DNA of 64,000 nucleotides, taken from Sorghum bicolor (taxonomy: Eukaryota > Streptophyta > Magnoliopsida > Poales > Poaceae). The stretch covers positions 4,185,001 through 4,249,000 of the forward strand of contig NC_012874.2 in assembly GCF_000003195.3 (NCBI RefSeq). The letters run 5' to 3'. The notes below the pieces were generated by a model. The model was not told where the DNA came from. It did no database searches and saw nothing but the letters and a program-made list of their open reading frames with translations. A program made the position numbers and the translations under genes. Positions 44,514 through 54,303 of this stretch are shown one piece after another (the stretch's first letter is position 1; each line of letters opens with the position of its first letter).

Positions 44514-46832
44514 AGCTCCCCCAAGCTTAACCTTTGCTCGTCCCTGAGCAAAGATGAACTCAAGAGTTTCTGCAGTGGTTTTATGCCTTAAAGATACACA
44601 TGCGTTCAAATAAGATCTCATCTCTGGGTTAGGGTAAACTCATTTTTCCTTCCACCATGGGGCTTGCAACCGTCACCTATGTCTTGAGCAGTTAAAAGAT
44701 AGAACGGTCTAGTCAAGCGCCATGTCTCTTGTTCTTCGATTAACTATAGCTCTGGAGTTTTTGCAGATTTTCAAATAAAACTCAGAGATTCCTTGTATGA
44801 CTCTCTCTGGTCTCTCTTTTGTGGTATTTCTGGATCCTTACCAAGGAAGTAATGGTGTATGCCTTCTCTCAAAGTATGTGGTATTTTTGGTATGAGGCAT
44901 AGTGACATTGCCTTCTCTCTCACCCTACTCTAATAAGGTTTTGATATCTGGAGCTCATAGGTGGGAGACAGCTAATACATACTTACAAGACATTTATTGC
45001 ATAGTCAAACCATGGATCCAGAAGAACAAGTCAATAAATCAAATTAAGATGTGCATGTGTGGCGAATGAATGGTGTATGGTGATGATGGTGATAACAATG
45101 GTGAAAGTCTAATTCTACTTGTGCTCTTTTGAGGGGATACATACCTTTCTTGCTCTTTTGAAACTTTTTGAGGAGAATGAGATGCTCTATATTTTCTTTT
45201 TTCTTTTCTCTCAGGTGGGTATCTTGTACCCCTAATTCTACTGTCGGACACTTGTCTATTTTTACCTCTCGTCTCACTTTTTCTTTTCTTTCGAGGTTCC
45301 GGGCACTTGCCCCTTTTTATTTCCTCGTATTCTTTCTCTTTTTTTTCTCTTTTTTAGAGCACTCATCTCCTGAAATAATATAGCAAGTGGTAGTAACAAG
45401 ATAACTTGAGCATTTATTTCACAGGGGAAAAACAGAAATATTTTTGGCTATTCTCTTCCGGATTAGGAGTAGAATATTTTTGGGTGGTTCTGGAGATGGA
45501 AATGGATGGATATATGTAGATGCGTACTTCTGAAGTAGAAGTAGCATGTATGAGTGAACGTGCAAGTGAATCTTGATTTAACCACATGACAAGCTCCTAA
45601 GGGTCTACACAGCTTGACCACACTCAATGCTCATAAGCAGTAAAAAGTAAATGTATGGTTCATAGTCTAATAAGCATGTATATATGGCTGTGGTAGGATT
45701 TTAAACTCTCATCATACAGGAACTCATCATGCAACATTTTAAAGATTTTCAAAGATAAAATTCTTCAGAATTCAAGCATCTCTAGGAACAGATAAACAAT
45801 AGCTCAACCTTCCCATATCATATCCGTTAACGACTTAGACTTTAGATCAAGTACTCTTCCCACAAGTTTAGGTTTAGAGCAAATCTTAATTAATAACAGT
45901 CAGGCCTAAACTTGAGAGAGATTTCAATTTTGAGAACTAGCCATAGCAGAGCAACTATTCATCATGTCCATATGAGAGCTTATCATGAGGGTTCATAGCA
46001 AACTTTATTTATTTATTTATTTAGCAAACTAAGCAAAGATATATATAAGCACAAAATCTTTATTTGGGTTTTTATGATTATGCATCTTTTTATTATTTGA
46101 GTAAAGTATAAACGTGAGTAGAAACACTTAGCTGGATAAATGGGGGTGCTCTCCCCCAAGCTGGATTTTAACGTAATTCCTTTTGATGTAGCAGGTGGCG
46201 GAGGTGTATTTGAATGTCGGCAGCACCCTGACAGCGATTAGGATGTCCTCCGTCTGCTAGTCTTCTTTGATCCTTGAATTCTGTGGAGCTCAAATAGACA
46301 ACAAAGCTTTGTGGAACTAGTTAAGTGTTAGCATAAATATCTAGCCTTTATCATGTTGAGCCTCCTCAATAAATGTTACTCTCTTTAGTAGGATCATAAA
46401 TTTATTTTTATATTTTCATTTTTATAGCACATAAATATATTTATTTTATTTTTATGCCACCACAGTGAATGTACTTATGGGTTTTATGCCATGAGCATAC
46501 TCACATGGGGCTTACTATTTTTAATATTTTTATTTTCTTTTCAAGATGATATGAACCTGATTAACTAAGCAAACTATTTTAAATAGTTGAAAGGAAAAAG
46601 ATAACTATCAAGTTTACCTCTTGGCAAGGCGTTCGGTGTTTTTAAGTCCTCCGAATGGAACTCTCCATTTTCTTAGTCGTCCTGGGATTCGCTGGATGGC
46701 GTAGTCGGTGGTTCCGGTGGAGCCTGCTCTTCATGTATAACTATCTTTTTTCTCCACACCTGACTCGATGCTACGGTCTCCTCAGGACAGTTCTGTTCAA
46801 GTTATATGTCTTCAGACCTTACAACTTCTCCA
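44514..46832. other. non-coding internal part of the LTR element
   Basis: No protein motifs in either strand. It starts with the polypurine tract. Long C/T-rich stretches (45170-45360) occur in what would be the 3' untranslated part of the element. Confidence 0.6.
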
Positions 46833-47841
46833 TCATAGTCTACCCATCCGTCCTTGATGATTTTGCTTTCTCTGGTTGCGGTTGCGTCGTCTCCTTCTTG
46901 TCCTGACCTGCTTAGAGTCTTCAACTATATGGTTAGGATCAGTAAAATAGCGGCGTACCTTCTCAGAGGGAAAGTTCATGTGGACTTCTCCAGTTCCAAT
47001 GTAGATGATTTCTTTAACGGTGCTAAGGAACAGTCTCTCAAGGATGATGGGTGGATCGTACTTGTCTTCTCCCATGTCAACAACCTTAAAATCATCTGGA
47101 GCTGAATGTATGTTGGTTGTAGGGGCATGGTTCTGAACAGGAGTTGATAGGTGACTGTGGCCATTATGTTGACGCCTGACCCGGTGTCACAAAGCATCTT
47201 CTGGAAGTTGTATCCATTAATGGAGCACTGGATGCTTGGCATACTTGGGTCATCCTTTTTGGTCAGGAATGGTGACTTAAGTCGACGATCTTGACCTCCT
47301 TGAACTGCAGTGACCATCTTAGCTGACTTGGTCCACATTTGCTTGTTCATGTTCCTCCTGTTGGTCCTCTTCCTTGGTTCATGTCGGGATTGCTTTGAGA
47401 TTTGTGTAGTCTTGTTCTTGAAGGAAAACGTCTCCTTCTTCCCTTTGATGTAGAAACTGATCTTAGCAGCACTAGCGTAGATGACAGCTTCTGAAGGTGT
47501 TCAAGAATAGCTTCCCTAGGATGATGGGTGCCCTCTCATTCAGTACCAGTCTCTATCACCACGAAGTCTGCTGGAGCGTATAAGGTACCAACTCGGACGT
47601 AGAGGTTCTTCAATATTCCCTTTGGGAAACTTAGCGTACGATCTGCAAGCTGCAAACACATGGCTGTTTCTAATAAAAGATATTTAAAGAATTTTTCATA
47701 GAGTACCCTGGGCATAATGTTGACACTGGAGCCAAAGTCACAGAGTGCTTCTGGGAAGTCCACCATGCCGATGGAGATCGGGATGACGGGGCGTCCTGGG
47801 TTGTCTCTCTTGACCGGCAGAAGGTCAGTAATTACTTCCAC
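46833..47841 (-). pseudogene. two tandem retropepsin-like domains, broken
   Basis: On the minus strand the first domain (47841 to about 47400) has PVIPISIG, ALCDFGSSVNIMP, then APIILGKLFLNTF, a one-base shift, and AAKISFYIKGKKETFSF. After a basic linker (RHEPRKRTNRRN) a second domain follows (about 47270-46833) with MPSIQCSINGYNFQKMLCD, TGSGVNIM, then PPIILERLFLSTVKEIIYIG and HMNFPSEKVRRYF. Retropepsins work as dimers with one DTG/DSG per subunit. Here the first copy has DFGSS and the second DTGSG. No polymerase follows. Frameshifts interrupt both copies. Confidence 0.7.
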
Positions 47842-49641
47842 AACGAGGTCACTCTAGTAGTTACGTCCTCAAGCATCTTAGGGTAGTGATTGCCTGAGTG
47901 TCCAGTATCTCCAGTGTGTTTGTGCTCGTAGATCTAGGTTCTTCACTTGGTGGAGTCTGGGAGTTGTAAAAGTCCTTCATATTTTGCTTGAAGTGTACCT
48001 GCTCATAGAGACAAGGCAGAGATCAAGTGCATGGGCCCTGTTGGTGGAAAACACCAACAGAACCAAAAGTGTATTTGTTCTCTCTAACCTTAAGCATAGT
48101 GAGCAAGACAAATTTGATGGATAATAAGATCATGAGTGTAGCATTTAAAACATTTGTCAGATCAGATAACTCAACCTAATGGAAAGATAATCTATCTAAG
48201 TAAATGTTTTTTTCTTTACATGACTATCATTTTCCAAAGATTGAGTGTGCAACATTTTAGTTCATATGATTAGGAGTGTGGGATCACAAAGATGAAAGGA
48301 CTAAACATATTGAATCGATTGGGTTTGTTAATCTAGAGTTGTAAATCATACATGTTTGTCTCTTATATTCATATGAACGCCAGAACCAAGGAGAAGCTTT
48401 ATAAAAGTGATAGTCAAGTACCTGAAGATGTTACCTTACTTGAAGAGAGATGGTACAGTATCACCTTGTGGAAGCTTTCCTTTCTTAGTGGTTGTGCATC
48501 GTGTTTGTGGCACCCTCCATGGATCATCTCTTGTGAGCTATGCCTTCCTTGTGTAAATTGTTAAACTTCATGTGTCTCTCTCTTTGTCTCCAATGTGAGT
48601 TTATCTCAGGACTTCCCAGGTCGATATTGAAAGTTTTCCTACAGGGGTTAGTCCAACAAAATATCCAATATCTACTATAGCATACTATCGGCTCAAAAAT
48701 CAACCTAGACACCATGTCTAATTTGATTTAGGAGGGCATTTTAACCTAAGCACCATGCTTAATTTAAAATCACTTGGAAATAAGATCATCATTCCTAAAC
48801 TAAGCACCATGCTTAATTAAGAGATAAATGAAACTACTCCAAACCTAGACATATACTAAAGCAAATAAAGGTAGCATGAGAGCATTTATAGAGATCTACT
48901 CAAGTGGAGATGAAGTAGTGTGATTAGTATTTAACAAAATTGAGCATGTCTTAAAGGTAGGGACATCCAACATAGCAACATGGCAAAGGATGTTTTTATG
49001 TAAAGTACTCCCCCAAGCTTGAATTTTGCAAAATTCAAGTTTGGATGAATTTAATTCAATGTTGTATGATGATTGGTTGGACATACCTTGTGCTTGTCAT
49101 TCATCCGATCTTCTTGCTCCAATCCTGGAAAGGTTAGTGACAAGAATACCCGAAGGAATATTTTTACAATTATCCTGATATGCTCAACACACAAGGTAAT
49201 GTTGCAAATAATTAAAAGTTTATGTTACGATCTGATCAGTGCTTGTTTTAGGACACTAAGCTTGTCCTTGGGAAACCATCGATTTATGTCAGTGAAGTGG
49301 TTTCCCCTCCAACACTGACCTATATCAAGATCAACTCAACGAGATCTGAAATATTTCTTATAGACATATGCATCGACAACCACCCTTTTAAAGTTTTTAT
49401 AAATAGAAAGGATGAGGGGGTTGGAGATCTCGAATGTAGTGATGTTGGAAAAACCAATGGATTGTGAAGATGTTGCATATGAGCATGGAGCAAATGAAGT
49501 GGCTATGAAATAAATTCCATGCTCATTAATGCTTAGAGTGAAATCCATGTGGTATGGTGAAAATGATAAGGTGAGTGTGGTAAAAAAGGAAAAGAAAAAG
49601 GATACACGGGCGACTTGGTTTGAAACTAGCACAGCTACCGT
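47842..49641. other. internal part of the LTR element, no gene recognised
   Basis: This is where gag would be expected, between PBS and protease on the minus strand, but no CCHC knuckle or gag motif could be recognised. Short repeats of CTAAGCACCATGCTTAATT occur near 48747 and 48803. Confidence 0.5.
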
Positions 49642-49659
49642 TCCCCGGCAACGGCGCCA
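49642..49659 (-). other. primer-binding site of the LTR element
   Basis: The minus strand reads TGGCGCCGTTGCCGGGGA, a primer-binding sequence common in grass gypsy-like elements, 7 bp from the 5' LTR. Confidence 0.8.
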
Positions 49660-49666
49660 GAAAGCT

Positions 49667-50945
49667 TGTTGGGTATTTTAAACGCAAACAGAAAAATCCG
49701 CAAGCGCACGGATACCGATGTAGCCTTCACCCGAGAGTATTCCAGAGTATCGATTTTCCACAGGGAACATGAGTGTACTAATTAAGAATCAAGATCGCCC
49801 AAGGATAACTATATAATTGTTTTTGGTGGGAAGAGAGGAAGTTTCCTGAGAGTTCTCTAGTTGATCTAAGAATCAAGAATTACTTCAAGATTATCTATAT
49901 CGGGACATCAGAGCACTAACCACAGAAAGAGATGAGAAGGGGGCTAGGAAGGTCTGACTACGGTCCTACAAACACCGATCCGAACGTGGTGGAATACATC
50001 GACCGTTAGGGCTGTCACTACCCTAGGACTACCACAACAATCCGCAGGATTGGGTGCAATTCCAGGTAATTGCAAGACTAAACACCACGTCTAATCTATT
50101 AATTACTACTCTAGCGTTATAAAGACTAGAGCACTTGATGCAAGCGGGAATCCAATAAATAACTTGAATGTAAATAAAAGTAATGAAAGAACTCTGGAAA
50201 TATGAATTGAAGAACCTGGAGAACGATGAAGAACGAACCAGATGCTGCAAAAGTATAATGTTGAGGAAGATCCGACAGATCCGGCTCCTCCTCCGCTCTC
50301 CTCTTCTCCCTCCCTATTTTCTAGGTTACAACTAGAACTAACTAGAACTAGAACTAGAGGAACTAAAACTATAACTAGATGAACAAGAACTAGATCTAGA
50401 TGAATTAGAGGTAGAACTAGAAGAACTAGAGGGATCCTCTCTACTTGGATGAAGAATTGAAACCCTAACTTTGATTCTGTAGAAGAGGTATGATCTCCAG
50501 GGGCCACGGGGTCTGGTTTTATAGTCTCTTCAAGTGAATATGGGCCGTTGGATCAAACCGACATTGATTGAATGGTTATCCTTGATCCTTTAGGTCGGTG
50601 GAGCATGATCCCCGAGTTGTACTCTGATTGGGCAGAATAGGTGGGCGGGCGCCCTCAGGACTTGGGCGGGCGCCCTGTCCCTGAGCCCTCTCGGCCTCCG
50701 CTTCTGTCCCGTGGCTTCTGGAGTCTTCTAGATGATAGAAAATTGTGCGGCATGTTAATATCTCTATGTAAACCCGATGTGTGGGCCTTTCTTCCATATT
50801 TCCTGATAACCCCCTGCAGAAATAGATAAACACCAAAACTCGTGGAATTCTATCAGATAAAACCCTAAGTCTAGGTGTTGGTTGCATTTGGACCCTTTTC
50901 TATGATTAGTTGATGGTTAAATATGAGCATTAAGGACCGTCAACA
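49667..50945 (-). repeat. LTR (5' LTR in element orientation)
   Basis: 1279 bp, the same length as the partner LTR with about 2% differences by eye. It carries the promoter for minus-strand transcription, if active. Confidence 0.9.
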
Positions 50946-51663
50946 CTGGTGTGGCTGCTGGTCGTTTTGCAATGGGCAGCAATGAGCCACTCGGCCATCC
51001 TACAGCAGAACAAGAAACCATTGACTTGGAGAAAGAGACACCCGCAAAGAACAAGCAAGAACCCTCCAGCAGCAAGGTGAAGGCTCATGCAGAAGACAAC
51101 AACAAGAAGAAGAGAGTACTCAGTGATGAAGACATGGCTGCAATGACTGCATTCACTGATGCCATCTGGGGACTGAACCATGCAGTGAGTGAAGGGAACA
51201 ATAATGAGGCAGCACCTGGTATCTATCAAGCAGTCATGGGTGTCCCAAATATTAGCAGGCCTGAACTGATGATCTGTCTCAACTATCTAATGGAGCACAA
51301 GGGTCCTGCCATGGTATTCCTTCAGATGGCTGAATGTGACAAAGAGATGTGGTGCAGGCAGCACCTAGAGAAGTCTAGCCACTGAATGACAGCATGAGTA
51401 GTGCATAGTAGTTGATCAGCAATGCATGAATTCTAGCAGTTAGCCCATTTTTGATAACAAGCTACAGATAGTAGGATTCTTTAGTAGAGTTAGCCTGGGT
51501 ACATATCATGATGCAAAACTTGAAACATTTGCCATGTTTAGCTGCTTGTAATCATGTATTTATGACTATCATTTGCTATTATGCTACGAGGACATGTGAA
51601 CCATTTGCTATTGTGCTGTGTTATTTCCTTGATTCTGAAATGGTGCTTTGGTACTGTGCAGTC

Positions 51664-52011
51664 ATGAAGAAGTTTTATGTGGTGTTTGTTGGGCGCAAGC
51701 CAGGGGTCTACTTGTCCTGGGAAGATTGTCATCCGTAGGTTGACCGTTTTCCAGGAAATCTACACAAAAGCTACAGATCTTACCACGAAGCTGAGCATGC
51801 CTTTGCCGAATTCCATCGCAAGAACAATGCCATCACTGGAAGCGTCAATCCATTTCAAGCAAAACCCGAGCACTACGAACAAATGAAGGCCGCACCTAAG
51901 GATCATGCTTTGTCTATCAAATATGTTGTACTAGTCATCGTTTTCGCCACTATCGTTGTTGTGCAGGCATACTTGTTGTATCGTAGGTTGTTGTTGAACC
52001 TTCTGTTGTAG
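51664..52011 (+). pseudogene. RNase H1 N-terminal (hybrid-binding) domain protein with C-terminal membrane segment, nonsense codon
   Basis: The frame of 115 sense codons begins MKKFYVVFVGRKPGVYLSW, the hallmark of the RNase H1 N-terminal/viroplasmin fold. It continues VDRFPGNLHKSYRSYHEAEH and AF, which completes the roughly 45-residue domain that binds RNA:DNA hybrids or dsRNA in RNase H1. A TAG at codon 25 (51736-51738) stands where relatives usually have Gln (CAG), a one-base change. No RNase H catalytic domain follows. Instead a linker leads to a hydrophobic C-terminus (about 88-108, YVVLVIVFATIVVVQAYLL) followed by Tyr-Arg-Arg, suggesting a tail-anchored protein. A polypyrimidine stretch and CAG just before the ATG suggest an upstream non-coding exon. 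It lies between the Myb-like ORF and the GRF gene inside the Harbinger element. Confidence 0.7.
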
Positions 52012-52427
52012 CCTCGAACTTAAAGTATGGCCTCATGAGTTTGCTGGTGCATGTAACATAAACCAAATTTGTTCAAGACATACATAAACAACTAGATTTG
52101 AACCACCATTGTCCCTGGTAACAGCTAGATTCAAACACCACACAACTAACAAGTATGAAGATCTACCATTTACAACTGGGTTCATGAAAAGATAACAACA
52201 GTGAGTAATTAAAAACATTGCCATAGCTAACAAGTCTGAAGATCTAACACCACACTTATCTAGCCAACTCAAACAACATTGTTTGGTTGCTTACAAAAGG
52301 GATTGCACCAATACAGTAGGCGCAATCAAAAGGTGCCAGCCACAGCAACCATTGGTTAGTCCATAATCTAACATTTGGCTTCAGCAAAAGATAACAGGAA
52401 TGTCTACTGACACATTTACGACACACT
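52012..52427. other. convergent 3' regions of the two accessory genes
   Basis: No coding signal. It separates the stop of the + strand RNase H1-N ORF from the stop of the - strand GRF gene. Imperfect repeats of CTAACAAGT and GAAGATCTA occur (near 52146 and 52228). Confidence 0.5.
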
Positions 52428-53473
52428 TCAGTTAGTCTTGAAGACCATAGCAGCAACCAGGAGGATGATCACCCCAACCAGACAGTACATCAGGAACATC
52501 AGCGTGTTCTTCTCCACCTTCGCAACAATGGCCTGCCTCTGATAGCCCCTACAAATACGCTCTGCCATCCTCTTGGTCCTATTAACTTCATCTTGCAGAG
52601 CAACCCTCTGAGCAGTAGCAGTATCATTCTTCTCTAAGGATCGCTGCAGTGCTTCAGAGACCCTTGCCTTGTTGCGCTTGTCTTGCTTGACAGCCTTCCA
52701 AACATCCTTTAGGCTTTCCTGAATCCTTTCAGGCCAGGGCTCGTCAAGCCATTCGACGAACTGACATTGCTCCTCCTCATTCTAATTCAATGAAAAACCA
52801 GTTTGCATAACACACTACTGGGGACAAGATTCAAATGACAAATAGAAAGTCAGTAAAGGAACACCTGAAGGGCACACCCCAGGAAGCGGCGGCCTGCGTG
52901 CTTGCCACCGATTGCCTTCTTCAGCGTCGCATGGCGAGAATGAGCACACTTGGGTATACGAACGATGCCCAAGCCTGACCACTCTGGCTCTAGGACCGCG
53001 TCAGGAACCGCACTGTCGCTGTTGTCCTATTACCAAAACGAGATGGACGATTCAATTATCTCAACCCTAACTGCAATTTGGTACAAGACGGCTAGGACAA
53101 ACCAAAAGAGATTGACAATCAAATTGGGGATTAATCATGTATACGAAATCAAATCTCTGGTACAAAATAGGGAAAAGAGGGTATTGGGGGAGAGAGGGGA
53201 TTTAATCGAAACCCTAGGTGGGCGTGTGGATAATCTTGCCTGCGAATCGGAGAGGAGCTGGGTGGCGCTGTGGTTGCTTGAGTCTGCTGAGTCAGTCTCC
53301 TCGGCGTGCACAGATTGCATCCTCGACGCTGTGTCGTTGCTGTGGACAACGGTGGCCGGACCACGCCGTGGCTCTTCACGGTCGGAGAAGCATGGGCACC
53401 CGGTGGCACCTTCGTAGCGACGGAGACTGCGCCGCATCGCGCTTGACCCTCCAGCTTTCGGCGTGTCCGACAT
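52428..53473 (-). CDS. GRF-type zinc finger protein with coiled coil and C-terminal membrane segment
   Basis: Three exons (minus strand), 53240-53473, 52865-53026 and 52428-52781, give an uninterrupted 249-residue protein. All junctions are phase 0. The first intron has a GC donor (CAG|GCAAG) and an AG acceptor; the second is GT-AG. Residues 1-78 are Ser/charged and low complexity. A GRF zinc finger spans about 103-145, with Cys105-x-His107, GRRF (123-126), Cys129 and Cys138-x-F-x-x-W143. GRF fingers bind nucleic acid in proteins such as topoisomerase III and APE2. A charged helical, probably coiled-coil segment (about 147-222) follows. The C-terminus is hydrophobic (about 226-246, LMFLMYCLVGVIILLVAAMV) and ends FKTN, a tail-anchor layout like that of the neighbouring RNase H1-N ORF. 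It is read outward-in from the right end of the Harbinger element. Function is unknown. Confidence 0.72.
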
Positions 53474-53869
53474 CGAGCTCAGGGGAGCCTCGGCCAAGAC
53501 GACGGAGAGCTCGGGGAAGGGAGCGGACTTCGAGTGAGGAAGAGCTCGGGTGAGGGAGAAGGGAGGTGAATGAATGAGGCGAGGAAGTCGAAGGGGTAAG
53601 GGGCCGGGCTGATATACAGAGACCGCGGGGCACCGAAACAGAGAAACAGTTCCCTCACCCATGGATGTGCATCCAACCAAACAGATGTCCATGGGCCTCA
53701 GCAATACAAGCCAATTGTATAAGCAGTGAACCAAACAAAAATCAGCCCAGGCAAAAGTACCAGCCCAGCCAACCAAACAGAGGCCTGTTGGGCGAGGTAG
53801 ACCAGGCCAAATGTGCCCTGGCTTAAAATTGGGGCCAGGCTAAAAACAACCAGGCTACCAAACACACCC
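53474..53869. promoter_or_regulatory. GRF gene leader/promoter and right end of the Harbinger element
   Basis: Contains a possible minus-strand TATA-like TGTATATC near 53610. The subterminal CCAGGC/GCCTGG-rich repeats (53745-53860) mirror those near 40630-40720 at the left end. The last bases read GGGTGTGTTTGGTAG on the minus strand and abut TAA at 53870. Confidence 0.55.
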
Positions 53870-54303
53870 TAATTGTTTGAAACAAGGATTGATTATGCAA
53901 CCGTACTTATACATATGGGTTGTCTTGGACACTATTGTCACGCCATAAGCTGCCCTGCTAGTTGAATGAACAATGCATATAGTAGACTGTTAATGTAGCC
54001 CTGGCACTGGCGTGAACGGGGAGTGGCTCGTGGACACCCTCTTCGCCGGTTCTTTGTTAGCCCCCGACGCACCTCCTCCTCCTCAAGCGTTGCAGTTGAT
54101 GTTGCTGATGGCATCACGTTGGACACCTCAGTCTGTGGGACATTGTTGGTGGCAACAGAAGCGAGAGCTGACCCAGTGCAAGAGCCCGGTCGTCACTACC
54201 ATCGCTCACGGCCCATGGGCCGACTGACCTCAGTCCACCCTTGCTTGTGCACGCAAACTGGGCAGCAGCGTCCAACGGGGGGCGGCGGCACCACCATCCA
54301 GCG
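53870..54303. other. spacer and 5' region of the PPR-like gene
   Basis: AT-rich up to about 54000, then GC-richer with frames open upstream of the PPR start but no recognised domain. One in-frame ATG-like upstream extension (starting with a non-ATG codon) was not used. Confidence 0.45.

Larger units (their letters stand above)
43235..50945 (-). mobile_element. LTR retrotransposon (gypsy-like, non-autonomous), 7.7 kb
   Basis: Two 1279-bp LTRs (43235-44513 and 49667-50945) begin TGTTGGGTATTTTAAAC and end GTCAACA. The element is flanked by a perfect 5-bp duplication CTGGT (43230-43234 and 50946-50950). On the minus strand a primer-binding site TGGCGCCGTTGCCGGGGA (49642-49659) follows the 5' LTR after 7 bp, and a polypurine tract AAGCTTGGGGGAGCT (44514-44528) precedes the 3' LTR. 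By eye the LTRs differ at roughly 25-30 positions (about 2%), so the insertion is fairly recent. The internal 5.15 kb shows only retropepsin-like fragments. I could find no reverse transcriptase, integrase or clear gag. Confidence 0.9.
42929..51385 (+). pseudogene. Harbinger Myb/SANT-like ORF, split by retrotransposon insertion
   Basis: Segment 42929-43090 encodes the family motif VTGTQVYNHLRKWRTKW and the block WDEDLCMITLDPEHYHGHV. After a 68-bp intron, 43159-43234 continues with AKDVEFLNVPIVNYQYMQTI, offset by one base from the expected frame. The LTR element then intervenes (43235-50945). Beyond it, 50951-51385 supplies the C-terminus (AAGRFAMGSNEPLGHP, then a charged linker with KKKRVLSDEDMAAM, and a helical end) down to TGA. 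The first Myb helices are missing upstream and a second one-base shift lies at the T-run before the insertion. In intact elements this protein binds the ends and helps the transposase enter the nucleus. This copy is dead. Confidence 0.8.
40605..53869 (+). mobile_element. PIF/Harbinger-like DNA transposon with accessory genes, interrupted by an LTR retrotransposon
   Basis: The unit contains, in order, a DDE transposase (41415-42759), a Myb/SANT-like ORF (42929-51385, split), an RNase H1-N/TM ORF (51664-52011) and, on the opposite strand, a GRF-finger/TM gene (52428-53473). The right end reads, on the minus strand, GGGTGTGTTTGGTAGCCTGG and abuts TAA, as expected for this superfamily. The left end (TTTGGTTGTTGGTTTTG, then AAGCCAGGCC) is an eroded partner of it, so 40605 is approximate. 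Without the 7.7-kb insertion the element is about 5.5 kb, normal for autonomous Harbinger elements. Confidence 0.75.

Noticed and set aside
43235..50945. Full autonomous Ty3/gypsy element
   Set aside because: No reverse transcriptase, RNase H or integrase motifs were found on either strand in the 5.15-kb interior; only protease-like fragments.
51664..52011. RNase H1-N/viroplasmin-like ORF as an integrated pararetrovirus fragment
   Set aside because: No coat, movement or reverse transcriptase motifs nearby. The domain is also the N-terminus of cellular RNase H1, and the ORF lies between Harbinger genes.
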